Shown here: positions 1 through 11,129 of the stretch, piece by piece
How the letters are laid out: each line of letters begins with the position of its first letter
Position numbering within the stretch: the first letter of the stretch is position 1
NCBI GenBank assembly: GCA_008508345.1
Contig: QNGE01003036.1
Location: forward strand, 1-64,000
Length of the DNA stretch: 64,000 bases
Direction of reading: 5' to 3'
From: Paragonimus westermani
Taxonomy: Eukaryota > Platyhelminthes > Trematoda > Plagiorchiida > Troglotrematidae
Notes under the pieces: generated by a model
Told to the model about the DNA's origin: nothing
Database searches by the model: none
The model's input: only the letters and a program-made list of their open reading frames with translations
Position numbers and translations under genes: made by a program

Positions 1-135
1 CTGGTAGAGCGCTTGCCGCGTTGAGGCATGCTGTCTGTCGCTAGTTCGAATCTAGCCGAAGCCCTGACTTTCCTCAGTTGGGTCTCATCTGAAATCGTGA
101 ATCTGCCACACTACTTATTAGTATTACATCACAAA
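1..135 (+). repeat. tRNA-derived SINE, family A, copy 1 (cut by window edge)
   Basis: The sequence has a tRNA-like head. An A-box-like TGGTAGAGCGC lies at 2-12 and a B-box-like AGTTCGAATCT at 43-53. The T arm is perfect: GCTAG (40-44), loop TTCGAAT, CTAGC (52-56), followed by CGAAGCC, the 3' acceptor strand. The 5' acceptor strand GGCTTCG lies outside the window but is present in copy 2 (24994-25073, opposite strand), which matches this copy through the tRNA part and on for about 60 bp of unrelated tail (GGGTCTCATCTGAAATC...). Two copies with the same tail point to a SINE rather than a working tRNA gene. The variable region is long and the anticodon loop lacks the usual T33. Confidence 0.75.
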
Positions 136-1392
136 GCGTCTACACGACCTTCGACTGGCGCATCAGTTGGCACGAAGTGTTCCTTCAAGCTGTCAACAGC
201 ATTAGTTTGACTACTATGATCGGAAAGCCCATGGGTCACCATTATCGTCCGATACATCGATGTACTTACGAAGCCCAGTACCGCCAGCTGATATGCCATC
301 GGAGTTCCATAGGGACTGGTCAGGTTGGTATAATATTGGGCAGGTGCTTTAGGGAATTATCTGTCGCTTCAGGGACCCGAGACAAATTAATGTACATTTG
401 TTCGCGGTCCGCTCCACCGAGCTCGAGCCAGCAAGGCAAAGTATTAAAGCATTACCCTCATCAAGCAGGACTGTTAGGAGTACAAAATACCAAAGGCTGC
501 AGCGCATGGCACAATGTCTTCTTTCTCGGACAGGATAGTATAGTGGCCAAAGCACATGATTTTGTTCATGCATTTTCTTCTCTTTCTACTGCTCTAGGGG
601 TCAACGCAGAGCAAAGACGCGAAAATGCTCCAAAATAATATACCGACGTCCGCTACTAAAAGATAACCGAACTCCCTTGTATACGTCATTTCCCCTCGAA
701 CATTCTCATTCCGTCTACCCTTTTTCATGTGTTCGCTGTCTGAGTGTTCTTTCTTCGATGGCTTGTTTCTACACTCCACCCCGTGATCAGTCGACTGCGA
801 AACTGCTTTAGCTTTGTGCACCACGGTTGGCGGAATCCGATTTGGATTAGCCTTTCACAGTGACCGAAGCCAATGAACGCCTGCGCTTATCCATCGCCGC
901 AATTGGCTTTCGCTGCACCACTTGCAGTTCCATCCGCACATCACATATACAGTGTAAACCCGAAGGAATAAAACCGGGAGGCGTGCCAGTAGGGCCTTAG
1001 TGTCCAGTCGGCCAATGCTGGTTAGCCAGTTGATTGGCTAATAAGGAAAGGAAACCCATATCTCGGAAACTAAACAGAGAGAGGCTGCAATGACGAGATC
1101 TACACTGAGAAGAAAGAGTTTTGAAGTGTAATACTAGAAGCGTTGCAGTATAGGAGTGTAGGTCAGTGCATCCCAGAGAAGATAAGGATGAAAAGCAAAG
1201 TTCTCATTGGACTATGAAAGGCCAGGCAGACCATTTACCATACAATACACCAACAAAGCCGAAAAAAAGAATGGGTATAAGACCACAGACACCCAAGTTT
1301 CTGAAAGATAGAGCGGATTAATTGTCAACGACCATAATGTTGGTCGATGCAGTCATTAACAGAAGTAGAATGGATATGCTGATATGACCTAC
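136..1392. other. No gene recognised; flank of SINE and 3' side of minus-strand retrotransposon
   Basis: Only short open frames without recognisable motifs are seen here (for example 177-638 plus and 594-824 minus). The right part lies directly downstream of the minus-strand retrotransposon that ends at 1393 and may be its 3' untranslated region. I see no poly-A tail or target-site duplication that fixes the border. Confidence 0.4.
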
Positions 1393-2448
1393 CTAAGCCT
1401 GACGTATTCGTCGCCTCTTCGCCGACGGTGTACTCTGGGTACGTTGGTGACCTGCTGACCCCAATCGGCCGGCGCATTCGCGACCGCACGCATCGCAACG
1501 CCATGTAGTCATGTCACAGCGACCTATGGCACCGATGATTCCCTCGCGTACCGCACGCTTTCGTTTGCGGCCGCGCAATAATTGCTCATTGAACTTTCGG
1601 AGGCCCGCCCAAACCGTATTCCTCCAGGTCGTCCGATTCGGCGCCAAATCTTCCGAACATTTAAAATCAATGTAACAACGTGCGAGACTTACTTGTACAA
1701 CATCCTGGTACCTCCGCTTCCGTCCACCGGGGTTTCGCTTGCCTGACTTCACTTGTCCGTACAGTGACTGCTTCGGGATAGGGGTATCGCCCATCCGATG
1801 GACGTGACCGAGCAAATGGTGCGGATTCAGCATCAGCATGGCTTTCATCCCGTCCATGTCCTCTCGCCTCAGTACCTCAGTGTTCGGAATCATGTCTGAC
1901 CACCAAATACCCAAGATGCGCCTCAGGCACTGCACATGGAAGCCGCTCGGATAGCTCAGGTTCCGCTGACACACTGTCCACGTCTCACTGCCGTACAGTA
2001 GTATAGACAGCACCGTTGAGCGGTAGACGTACAGCTTCGTGGCCATCTTCAAGCTATGATTCTTCCAGACACGCTTTCCAAGAAGCCCTAAAGCAGCATT
2101 AGCCTTCGCCACACGCGTTCTCAGCCTGCAGTCCACGAACAAATCTGTCGACAAGTTGCTACCAAGGTAGCAAAAATCACCGCAACCCTCCGCAGTGTCT
2201 CCAACGATGCGAATTTGGGGTGGAGGTACACGAGCAGCACCTCCACCAGGAGAAGGCTGAAAGAGCGAAAACATTCCACCTGTGTTGATGTCCAATCCAA
2301 ACGTCGATGCTGCCGGAGCGAAGGCCGTAGCCAGAAGTTGCAGCTCTTCTCCACTGTGTGCTAGCAATGCGCTGTCATCTGCGACCAGGAGCATGCGCAT
2401 CCTTGAGGTCAGTGGCCGGGTTGGGATGCCAAAACGTCGGATATTCAA
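1393..2448 (-). pseudogene. Reverse transcriptase C-terminal half with zinc finger (retrotransposon)
   Basis: This open frame of 351 codons starts after the RT palm. MLLVADDSALLAHS contains the A-D-D of the catalytic YxDD box (here VADD). It is followed by FCYLGSNLS, the usual strand after the palm, then VLSILLYGSETWTVCQRN, LRRILGIWWSDMIPNTEVL and HVHRMGDTPIPKQSLYGQV, a block typical of the C-terminal region of these non-LTR elements. The last part, WRCDACGRECAGRLGSAGHQ, is a C-C-H zinc finger; where related copies usually carry a fourth ligand, this one reads ...RTQS, so that ligand looks lost. The upstream half of the RT is in other frames. It is a long surviving frame in an otherwise broken element. 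Confidence 0.85.
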
Positions 2449-2469
2449 CAGACACCCGTTCGTCCAGTA

Positions 2470-2830
2470 TTAGATTTCAACACCATCCTCTCCAGAGTTC
2501 TGAAGGGCAACTGTTACCATGGCAGTCGAATATAAGCAAAATAGGGCTGAGGCTAGAACACAGCCCTGCCTCACGCCAGTGACGATGTCAAACTCATCAG
2601 AGGTCAATCCATACGCTTGCACCTTCGCCTTCATGCCCGCATGCAACAATCTAATCATATTGACGAACTTATCTGAGCATCCAAACTTACCAAGCACCGT
2701 TTTAAGTGCCTCGCGGCTCACGGAGTAGAACGCCTCGATGAACTCCATGAATATGGCATGCAGGGCTGGCTCCGTTCCTTGCATTTCTTCTAAAGCTGTC
2801 GAGCAGCAAACACCAGGTTGATCTTACTCT
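2470..2830 (-). pseudogene. Reverse transcriptase palm segment (retrotransposon)
   Basis: The minus-strand frame contains FMEFIEAFYSVSREAL (the D-x-x-KAFD-type motif A, with its aspartates replaced), KFGCSDKFVNMIRLLHAGM, and TGVRQGCVLASALFCLY (motif B, RQGCVLAP-like). Just upstream, in a shifted frame with one stop, VFAARQL and KKCKEQ continue the homology to about 2830. Motif A has lost its catalytic aspartate. The segment joins the 1393-2448 frame after a short frameshift near 2450-2470. Confidence 0.8.
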
Positions 2831-2831
2831 G

Positions 2832-3243
2832 ACTCACCTGGACTTCATACTACTTGTAAACTTGTTGACCCACGAACTGAAAAAATTCGTTCCCATCGTT
2901 TGCATTCCCCATTTCCCCACTAACCTGACACTTGTTCCCACTGCCTCCTGCACCCCATTTTTATTTTGTTGAACTAATGTGTCATTAAATGTCTGCAGCG
3001 CGAGTGACCATCCTTTTCCTGGTCTGCTGGCGCGTCGGTTTACCTTTGATCTTGTTGGTCCTGTTGAGAAGCTATTGATTTTGCTGGACGAGACTATCGT
3101 CGCGAACGATTGAGGTTTGCCTTTTGTAACCATTGATGCATTTCGTTAATAGTACCGTAGAAATTGTTGGATCCAAACTTGTTCTCATTTCGGGGATCCG
3201 TTTTTTGAGCTACGCGTAACTCAACGATCAGACGTGGATCGCT
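2832..3243 (-). other. Foreign insert within the reverse transcriptase
   Basis: RT homology from the left side stops near the peptide ESQ...INLVFAARQL (about 2830), and homology from the right stops after EGNVSKEQC (about 3245). In related elements these are contiguous around the PESQCGFR motif. The ~410 bp between carry no RT similarity. A 99-codon minus-strand frame (2834-3133) lies in it, rich in Ser, Lys and Asn; I do not recognise it. It may be a non-autonomous insertion, but I could not identify terminal repeats or a target-site duplication. Confidence 0.5.
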
Positions 3244-3480
3244 GCACTGCTCTTTGGAAACATTACCCTCCAAAACGGTCGCATTCAGTCAGTTCAGGAG
3301 GATTCTTGCAAGTGCCTTGCCTGCACAGCTCAACGGGCTGATACCCCGGTAGCTATCAGCGCACTGCTTGCTACCCTTGCCTTCAAACAAGGGTACGATA
3401 AGGGCGTCCTTGAATACTTGTGGCATCGCCTCGTGCTCCCAAATGGAGTAACCCATCTGGAGCAGAGCGCGTTTCAACAC
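3244..3480 (-). pseudogene. Reverse transcriptase fingers segment (retrotransposon)
   Basis: The minus-strand peptide reads SIWEHEAMPQVFKDALIVPL then FEGKGSKQCADSYRGISPLS and GKALARILLN, the N-terminal RT block of non-LTR elements (the YRGISLLS signature is clear). After an in-frame stop the homology runs on as LNATVLEGNVSKEQC to about 3245. The region 3481-3740, between this and the endonuclease, should be the linker; only scattered short frames are seen in it. Confidence 0.85.
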
Positions 3481-3739
3481 CAGCCCGCCGTTTTTCAGGA
3501 TATCACCTGGCAGCCTATCCCCGCCTGCAGCCTTCCCGTTGTGCAGTTAACCAATTGCCCTCTGCATCTCCAGCAGATCTGAGCCGAGAGCAAGCAAAGA
3601 TTTGACGTCCTGTTGCTACAGGCTGTTGACCGCCACCTAAATAGGTGGTAGCAGGGCGGTATTGCTGGCTGCCGAAGTGTTTGTGTCATATTCTTATGAT
3701 GTCCTCCGGCTAGGTGCAAGAATAGCCTGTGTCCACGTC

Positions 3740-5321
3740 TATCACTGCTTTGGTAGACTGGATAGATGGACCGAACATCGCCTTGAGCGAATCGTAGAAA
3801 TCCTTGTGTTGCCGACGATCTGCGAAATCCTGCGTGCGCTCGCTCTGTTTCCGCCACCGGTTGTTCTTAATTCCGTGAACATGCTCGGGCAGTTGACGGC
3901 GGATACTCCTGAACCTAGGTTTCTTCGTTTCACTGGCAGGGTCCATTGCGGATGTGGCAAACGCAATAGTCTTCTCTCGTACCAACTTTCAGATAGCCAC
4001 GTTATTATCATCGAACCATTCCGGGAGATTCTTGCGCTCCATGCCGATCACCTCAGTGGCTGCTGCCATAATCTGTTTCGTCAGATGTCGCCACATACCG
4101 TCCGGGGTAGTGGATACAGGAGCGTTTTGCAGACTGACGACGATTGCACGTTGGAAGGCAGTCTTCGTCTCCTAGTTCTCCAGCCGTCTGATATCCAATT
4201 TCCGCCATTGTCCAGAAGGTCTACAATAAACGGGCTTACATATATGGATAAACAATTTGGTCCTGCCCAGCCTATGATCCGTGCTACATTTGGCGCCGAG
4301 CATCACCCGCGTGATGCGCACTTCACGAATGTCGCGCTGCCGCACAATCACGCAGTGAATCAGATGGTAGTGACTGTTTCGTGAAGTGCCACGTTCTGAT
4401 GTCACTCGCATCCAGCTGGAATCGGGTGTTCATGATAGCCAGCTCGTGAGTAGCATACAGGTGCAGCAGACGATCACCGTTTTCGTTGGCTGAACCAATG
4501 CCGTAGTGTCCGAGAACTCCTGGCCAAGCTAACAAGTCGCGCTCAAATCGGGCGTTCAAGTCGCCCAGAACAAACAGTTGGTCACTCACTGGCGCCGACC
4601 GATTTGTGAAGGACAGCTGATCATAGAACTGGTCCTTCTAATCATCATTGTGATAAGTAATTGGACCATAAACACTAATAAATGTAGGACAGTAAACTCG
4701 ACCGAGTCGCAGGTGCATCGACAGTCTTTAGGGGCTGATGCAGTGCGGTTCGCCTATCATCAAAGCATTAGTGCGGTCAGCGACAGCAAACTAGACACCA
4801 TGCTCCCCAACACTGCCTGCCGGGTAACCTATCCAACAGAACGTGTACCCAGCACCTGCTTCCCGCAACTTACCTTGGTCTGCAAGCCTAGTCTCACTCA
4901 AGGCTGCTACGTCTATTCCATACCAGTGCAGACCCATCGCCATCAGGGCGGTGCTTCGTTTCGGTCGTTCTGTGACGCTGCATCAATCCAGCAGCGCGCG
5001 CACGTTCCACGTCCCAATCGTGAGCTTTTTGAGTTCCCGGGCTTGCCTCGAGTTGGTCTTCTGGGCACTGGAACCTGATTGAGCATTATCTGCTCGGGGG
5101 TTCGTAGTCGAGGGGATGTAGGAGGGTGAGTGTCTGGCAGGAGCACATTTTCGCTCATCCACCCTCCCATGTGTGGCAGATAGGGCGACCCGGTTTGTTC
5201 TGCACGACGGCCGATGCGGTACGGTATTTGGTTCATTTTTCATGATCATTGTTTGAGTGGGCTTTGGATATTGCCAAAACGCCCAAACATGTGCAGGAGA
5301 GCGATTCAAACCCTCAACCAA
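3740..5321 (-). pseudogene. Endonuclease (exonuclease-endonuclease-phosphatase type) of the retrotransposon
   Basis: The frame starting at 5321 ends with LTIGTWNVRALLD, the N-terminal signature of APE-type endonucleases. Further on, at 4323-4589, the minus strand encodes LFVLGDLNARFERDLLAWPG and GHYGIGSANENGDRLL: the GDxNA motif with the Asp and Asn ligands, followed by the usual GKHG-like loop. Then RQRDIREVRITRVMLGA and STDHRLGRTKLF (4172-4411) contain the terminal S/T-D-H catalytic motif. The middle of the domain (4600-4980) is broken by stops and frameshifts. An active protein would nick target DNA for target-primed reverse transcription; this copy cannot. Confidence 0.85.
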
Positions 5322-6593
5322 AGCCTTTGGCTAAAAAGCCCGAACCTCAAGGCAGCAGGTGACTCACACACATAGAGACACTGTAGCAGCAGCCACCAAG
5401 GAGAGGATCGACAGACATGTCAAAGCGAACCCAGCACCCACCCACAGGAATGGTAACACTGTACACACGATCCCAGTTGACAGACACAGTCAGTCCAGGC
5501 TAAAACAAGCACCTTGCTTAACGAAGCCACAGCACACAGTCACCAAGAACAACGAACGCATCTGCTTTCTGTCTGGCTGCTCCCCTTTGGCCAATATGAC
5601 GGGTTTAAACATGCGAAGACCGAAATCCCAGTCAGCACAGCCCTCCAGATTGAAACAGCACGCGAGCCGGACCATCACGCCAAGGTAGCAAGAAAGGTCA
5701 GGTTGTGCATCGCACATGTTGAACGCGAGCTAAGAATAAGCACGTATAAATAATGATACTCGTCAATAGTACTAGCAATTCCGAAGAGGCAAACTAACTA
5801 TGCTCTTCTTTTCCGACGTGTGCAATTTTCCCCACGATTCTTCTCAAAACCTTTACCCATAGAACCATTCTGCACTACCTGGGTATTGAAATTCCATTCC
5901 GCTTAAATTTGTGAGGTCTACCTTTAGGAGAGTTCAGAGGGTCTACGACGTACTGCTTAGTTGTCGACTGATTGAATTCTCGGGATTACGAATCTTTTTC
6001 CGGTCCTTGACTTCACCTTCATTAAAAATCGCACAAAATAGTGACGAAATCGTTAGTATGCAGCATAATTTGTTCTCAAAAGCATCCTGGATATTTATCA
6101 GGATCCGGTGTTTGCAATACACCTCTTGAGCATAACCCTGTTCCCAAATGAATAGTTGGGAAAAACACACACATTGTGTTGCTGAGATCGATCAGATCCA
6201 TTCGCTCTTTGTCGTGCGCGATACGAGACACTTCGTTGTCCCCTTCAATTTATCGAAGGGATTTTTATGCTAACTCCGTGCGTTGAGTTCGCAGCAATCG
6301 CCCAATTTCGAGCAATACCCCAATGTACTGGTGGTAATGGCATACTTCTCAACTCATCTGCGCAAATCACGGGCATGTGTGTGATGAATGCAGATAATAT
6401 GGAGCAATGCTCAGTGAACACACATCATATGCATAGTTGATAATTGTGCAGTGTACCAGTAATGGGAATTAGGCAACAGAAAGGGCAGAATGGGACAAAA
6501 GAATTCCAGTTCATGAAACATCATCCGCGGCACATGCTTCTAAAAATGTATTCCTCACTATTCCTAAACTTCAGTGAGAAAATTAATGTTTAC
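5322..6593. other. Upstream flank of the minus-strand retrotransposon; no gene recognised
   Basis: The first few hundred bases (to about 5720) precede the retrotransposon's first long frame on the minus strand and may be its 5' untranslated region. Beyond that I see only short frames without motifs and no tandem repeat. Confidence 0.35.
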
Positions 6594-6879
6594 TGTAACA
6601 TGCTGGCCAGCCGACTCTACTCTGGATGCCCGTGACTTCGCGAACCAACCTTCGGGCAACGTGGACGCACCAGGGGACAGCGCTCTTCCGAAATAGGGGT
6701 TCAAAAAACAGTTCTGAAAAGAGAAACAATACAAACGAACATAAGCCGAAGGCCCTGTAAGCCATGCACACGACTTACACTAACGGAAGCTAAAACGGCA
6801 CCGACAACACAGCAGCACGCCCCGTCACCCAACTCAAATTTAATCCGTGCGCGCTCGCTGGTTTCGGTTGCGCGTTACA
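6594..6879 (-). repeat. LTR (3' LTR in element orientation)
   Basis: This 286-bp repeat has TGTAAC/GTTACA ends. In element orientation it is the downstream LTR, preceded by the purine-rich GAAGAGCGGAGCTG (complement of about 6880-6893), a possible polypurine tract. The minus-strand frame at 6583-6771 is a shadow of the LTR and recurs in the other copy; it is not a gene. Confidence 0.8.
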
Positions 6880-7169
6880 CAGCTCCGCTCTTCGTATAGC
6901 ACAGTCCCCTGTGCTCCAAACCTTCTACAAACGGGCTGGTGCTCATGTTGCCAAGTTGGATAAAGTGCCTCTTGGCCCTCTGCCCGTTTTCTCGTAACTT
7001 CGTTTTTTCTGTACTTTTTTTTCATCTCGACACCTCTCTCTTTAATCCTGATAATAGTCTCCTTTCTGATACTTCTACACTCCATTACGCTACTTCTCTT
7101 TTAACTTCAGTACTCGTTTTTTTCTTCGCGGCGCAATTATTTTTATCTAGGCACTTCTTTTTTCGTTTT

Positions 7170-7182
7170 GCCAGGGTCGCCA
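7170..7182 (-). promoter_or_regulatory. Primer-binding site of the miniature LTR element
   Basis: The plus strand reads GCCAGGGTCGCCA, which has the form of a tRNA 3' end terminating in CCA; the element strand is therefore TGGCGACCCTGGC, a canonical PBS placed 3 nt inside the LTR. I cannot assign the tRNA species by eye. Confidence 0.65.
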
Positions 7183-7185
7183 AAA

Positions 7186-7471
7186 TGTAACATGCAGGCC
7201 AGCTGAATCTACTCTGAATGCCCGTGACTTCGCGAACCAACCTTCGGGCAACGTGGACGCACCAGGGGACAGCGCTCTTCCGAAATAGGGGTTCAAAAAA
7301 CAGTTCTGAAAAGAGAAACAATACAAACGAACATAAGCCGAAGGCCCAGTAAGCCATGCAAACGATTTACACTAACGAAAGCTAAAACAGCACTGACAAC
7401 ACAGCAGCACGCTCCGTCACACAACTCAAATTTAATCCGTGCGCGCTCGCTGGTTTCAGTTGCGCGTTACA
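7186..7471 (-). repeat. LTR (5' LTR in element orientation)
   Basis: Same length and ends as the LTR at 6594-6879. It differs by scattered substitutions only, with no length change, as expected when two LTRs were identical at insertion. Confidence 0.8.
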
Positions 7472-8823
7472 GTTACATCAGTATACAGTGTACAAGGTGA
7501 ATCATGACCTACCAATCAAGGTCATATCCGGAAAAGGGGGTCCAAGGATGGCGAGATTAGAATGCCAAATGTTTTTGCCATTATCCGACGTAAATGATTT
7601 CGGAAAAATATATGGAGAATTCCCTAAGCAGGAGAAAGGATAAAAATCTCGGCCCTTTGTAGAAAAAGGAACTGACGTTCTGCTAGGACATCGTTAGCTG
7701 TTCGCAATCAACGCAGTTCGCAGATCTCACGGACACCTCAACCAATACGGGATTCTGAGGGTCCGGACGTTGTGGCACTCCACAGTACTGATACCGGACT
7801 TGACGGCACATGCACATGGCTCTTTGTTCCGTACCTTCTACTAATTATCCAGTGGCACCACAGAAGCTTATGCTAAATCCTGTACGATTTGGTAAGCATC
7901 ATACTCTCACTGGAATCTCATTCATAACACTTCTTGCTCGCAGTTTGCCGAAGCGCTTCTTGGCGTTGTCTAGTACGCTGCTTGAAATATTTCCTATATT
8001 CACACCTTCAGGGGCTTTCCTACTTACATTCGGCTGTTCTTGTGGTCGTCATGGTTTTAAATATCGTGACTTTGGCTGTAAAATCTGTAACTTCAGTGTC
8101 AATTTGCCAGAACGTTAGTTACGTCTTTGGGAACATGTATATGGGACTAATTTTGTGTGTGCTGGTCAGCGTCCGAAGCACTTTTGTCTAATTATGATTA
8201 AATTCCATTTACTTGTACCAGATTTACGGATGGCAAGCTTGTTCACACCTGTCCGGAATGAAAAAACCTCTGTCGACAAATTTATCTTCCTCCCGTGTGT
8301 ACGCCTTTCGATTGCACTTTAAGGAGCCTAGCATAATTAACTGGCGCCAGGCTTCGCAGCAGTATCAAGTGTTCGACATCAGACCTGAGGGCGGAAAATT
8401 TTTTAAGTTCACTTTCATGCACATTACTGGTTAGTAGAGTGGAGGACCTTCATTCTTAGGCAAATAACCGATACCTCTAGTGACCTTCGACTAGGTACTG
8501 TCTTCCACATTAAAAGCGTAAGCTTCTAGCCACCAGTGTGATCAAGTCTCCTAGTAATGTTTTATCAGTGCCGGTTTCACCGACTGAACTAAGTCGCTTG
8601 TCTTCTGTTCTAACACCTTCCTCATTTTGAATGAATGGGACCCAACTAGGCCCAACACATTGGTTGAGGTCTCAACAGATATAGGATCCAGTGCCAGGGT
8701 TCCATCAGAAGCCAGATTGTGTTCAGATCTCACTCCCTTCCCTAATGACGCTGAATCCCGCAATGTGGCACCAGCCTGAGACAGCACACATACCACTCTT
8801 TACTACTCAGCCAGTGATACTCA
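7472..8823. other. No gene recognised
   Basis: Only frames of about 100 codons or fewer are present (7810-8118 plus, 8213-8434 plus, 8551-8796 minus). None shows a motif I can name. The sequence is not obviously low-complexity and probably consists of old repeats. Confidence 0.35.
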
Positions 8824-9250
8824 TTATCCACCGGAAAGCTTTGGTTTTAACTCAGAGTTAATTCTTAGTTCAAACTCGACTGCCTGGCTTAGGTAACATA
8901 GAAAAATTGACAGCCTCACAAAGTTTCTTAACGTGGGGCGGCAGTTCATCTCCACCGGGTTATTTATGTAGGTAGTCCAGGTGCGACATAAACTTCCTTT
9001 GCGCCTTAATATTCTCACCTCCTCACTGAGCTCCTCTATTTCGTCTAATATCATCAGGTACGCCTACAATACTGTAGGCTTACCACAGAGTCCTCACCGT
9101 GCTCCGGGAAGCCATACATCCTCAAATTTTGCCTCTATTTGCTGACAACTGCTGTCTCATTTTCACAGCGTCTGATTGAGCCTTCAAATAATATTTTTAG
9201 ATCGCTCTTTCAGTTCGCATCTGTTTGAATCATTGTTTATAGCTTTTACA
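8824..9250 (-). pseudogene. Possible ORF1-like remnant of a non-LTR retrotransposon
   Basis: On the minus strand a decayed frame around 9100-9150 reads RQNLRMYGFPEHGEDS, close in form to the (R)NLRIxGLPE motif at the start of the RRM-like domain in L1/CR1-type ORF1 proteins, after a stretch rich in Glu, Lys and Arg that could have been coiled coil. The following open frame (9054 down to 8824) begins MILDEIEELSEEVRILRRKG, also coil-like. Stops and frameshifts separate the parts. The assignment rests on one short motif, so it is tentative. Confidence 0.35.
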
Positions 9251-11039
9251 GCATTCTCTCTCGCCAGTTTATTTCGTTGCCACCTGGAAGGCAGTATGAT
9301 TCAGCCTGTCTGTGGCATAAGCGACTAATGTGACTTGGATGATAAACTCACAGAAAACAGTGCACTTAATGTCATATTCTCTCCCCTAAAAATGGCAGTG
9401 GATTAATGAGTCCAACGATAAAAATGACCGAAATATGGTAACACCAGAGGTATGAGCACGAATAGAACGGAAGGCATACAAGCAAGAAACGGAACGACTC
9501 ACTGAGAAGTCGAAGCCCATGGAAACGAATCGGCCGTCACACAAGAGAACAGCGTCAGACGGTGTGCTTGGACGACGTCGGATATGTGGTTTTACAAGCA
9601 GCTGGAGATGGCGAACAGTAAGCGTTTTTAAGTCAGCACATAGGCTGGGTCGAAATCTTCCACCGGGAAATTATCTGAACAACCAAGGTATCTGCACAAA
9701 AGAAGACGATGCGCGGAAGCTCCCGTTTATTCTAATTTTCAGTCAAATTCCAAAAGTATGTTGCTGCTTTCAAACATGTGTGCAGACTAAGTTAACAACG
9801 CGGTATACACGAAACGTACAAAAATGAATGACAAAAGATAATCCTGAGATATGGACACTAAACTACTCTTCTTGGTGAAGGTGTGAATTACGTCAGGCAG
9901 CCCTCGCAAAACAGGTGAGGGTAAATAAAACGATAAGCTTTGAGGAAAATGAATTTTACGTTTTTCACTCTTATATCAGGAAAGGCGAAGTGAATTTTCA
10001 ACTGCATGAATTATCGCTATGACCACCACGTTGAAAGTGGATGAGAAGATGAATTTGCAGTTCATCATGAGTACTCAATCATTTTTGGTTGAATAACCAT
10101 GGTGATTTTCATGCAGCAGAGTACGCCATACATTTTCTCCCACTATGCTAAAAATTCTGTTTTTCTGTTCGGTATTTGTTCCCGCGGAAAGTACCATTAT
10201 TGTTTTGAAACATTTGTGGTACAGCGGTGATACTTATTGGGGGACACTGAAGTCGCCGTGAACTTTGTGTTATCATGACATTTTTCAGTCACTGTGAACT
10301 GGCAACCCTGATAAACTTGTTTACCGCAAATTGTGTTCCAGCCCCCTCGTCTCACTTTGGACGGTCGCGTAATATTTATCTTCTGCATGTACGCAGAAGA
10401 CCTCTTCGCTGGCGTACTTGTCGCACCTTCTTCAAGATGTAACTTGTTCCTCCCGCCATTTGTTATTTCCTTACTCAAATGAATTGTGTCGGTTAATAAA
10501 AGCTTAATATGCACGCCTAATCCATTTCCTCGCAAAAGAGGTGAAAACAATGACTCCACTCTTTACCACTCGTCGTTACGCCTGTACTTCAGCACCGAGG
10601 GCTCTTATAACTCTAACTGTCTAGTGTCGTGAATGTAGCAGTCAGTGAGACTGTCCATTTGATATTCCACCGATATCACCGTTATTCTGGTTGATCGTTC
10701 AGTTGGATTACTCCTGTTCTTCGACGGAACTTCCACATGTAAGCTCTCTCTCACCTCGTTTAAACAGTCATTTCCAAGTTTTGCAACAGGCGTTCTGGTG
10801 TTGTGGGGATAGACGCTCGCACCATACTACTCACACCACTGCTCAGTAGCAGCGTGGGTCGAAATAATCGCGTGATAAATAGAGGAGAGATACGGGAAGG
10901 ATCATTGGAAGGCAGAATGACATGGAATGGTTTTCGCCACATTAGGGAAATGAGACATGGTGTCTAAAGCAACTGGAGCATTCTCGGACGAGTGTGATGT
11001 ACGAATGAGTGTTTCTCTTCGTAGTCCTGTTGAGACGCC
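9251..11039. other. No gene recognised; right end may include a gypsy 5' LTR
   Basis: There are short frames only (9519-9827 plus, 10197-10559 minus), without motifs. The last 100-400 bases should contain the 5' LTR of the gypsy fragment whose PBS is at 11106, but no second LTR copy is present in the window, so its start cannot be set. An AATAAA-like polyadenylation signal occurs at about 11061. Confidence 0.35.
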
Positions 11040-11105
11040 TAAGTTGTATAATGGTTTCCCAAATAAACAACCTCTGTGCCACCCGCCTTCTGGGTTCGCA
11101 ACAAT

Positions 11106-11118
11106 TGGTGCCGTGACC
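11106..11118 (+). promoter_or_regulatory. Gypsy primer-binding site
   Basis: TGGTGCCGTGACC lies a few bases after ...GCAACA, the presumed LTR end, and 12 nt before the gag ATG. It begins with TGG, complementary to a tRNA 3' CCA, as in other Ty3/gypsy elements. Confidence 0.6.
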
Positions 11119-11129
11119 AGGATACGAAG

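Larger units (their letters stand above)
1393..5321 (-). mobile_element. Non-LTR retrotransposon (endonuclease + reverse transcriptase, CFDP2/L1-RTE-like), decayed
   Basis: Read on the minus strand, the pieces occur in the order expected for one ORF2-type polyprotein: an N-terminal tail ending in the endonuclease signature LTIGTWNVRALLD (about 4983-5020), the endonuclease body (3740-4590), RT fingers (3244-3480), RT palm (2470-2830), then connection, C-terminal domain and zinc knuckle (1393-2448). Proteins of this type are often labelled craniofacial development protein 2-like or endonuclease-reverse transcriptase. Several frame changes, internal stops and a ~410-bp insert show that it is dead. 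The exact clade (L1-, RTE- or Jockey-like) cannot be settled by eye. Confidence 0.85.
6594..7471 (-). mobile_element. Miniature non-autonomous LTR retrotransposon (TRIM-like), 878 bp
   Basis: Two direct repeats of exactly 286 bp (6594-6879 and 7186-7471) flank 306 bp of internal sequence. Each repeat begins TGTAAC and ends GTTACA, a perfect 6-bp terminal inversion as in LTRs. By eye the two differ at about 13 positions (near 95% identity). In minus orientation the internal part starts, 3 nt after the LTR, with TGGCGACCCTGGC, which has the form of a tRNA primer-binding site, and ends with a purine-rich stretch before the other LTR. Flanking bases are TTTAC on the left and GTTAC on the right, four of five identical, suggesting a target-site duplication. 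The internal part has no gag or pol coding capacity, so it must have been moved in trans. Confidence 0.8.

Noticed and set aside
177..638. 153-codon plus-strand open frame
   Set aside because: No recognisable domain and overlapping frames on both strands; likely chance.
3662..4384. 240-codon plus-strand open frame
   Set aside because: It is the antisense shadow of the minus-strand endonuclease, which carries the real motifs.
6583..7357. Two similar minus-strand frames of 62 and 90 codons
   Set aside because: Their identity comes from the two LTRs of the miniature element, not from a duplicated gene.
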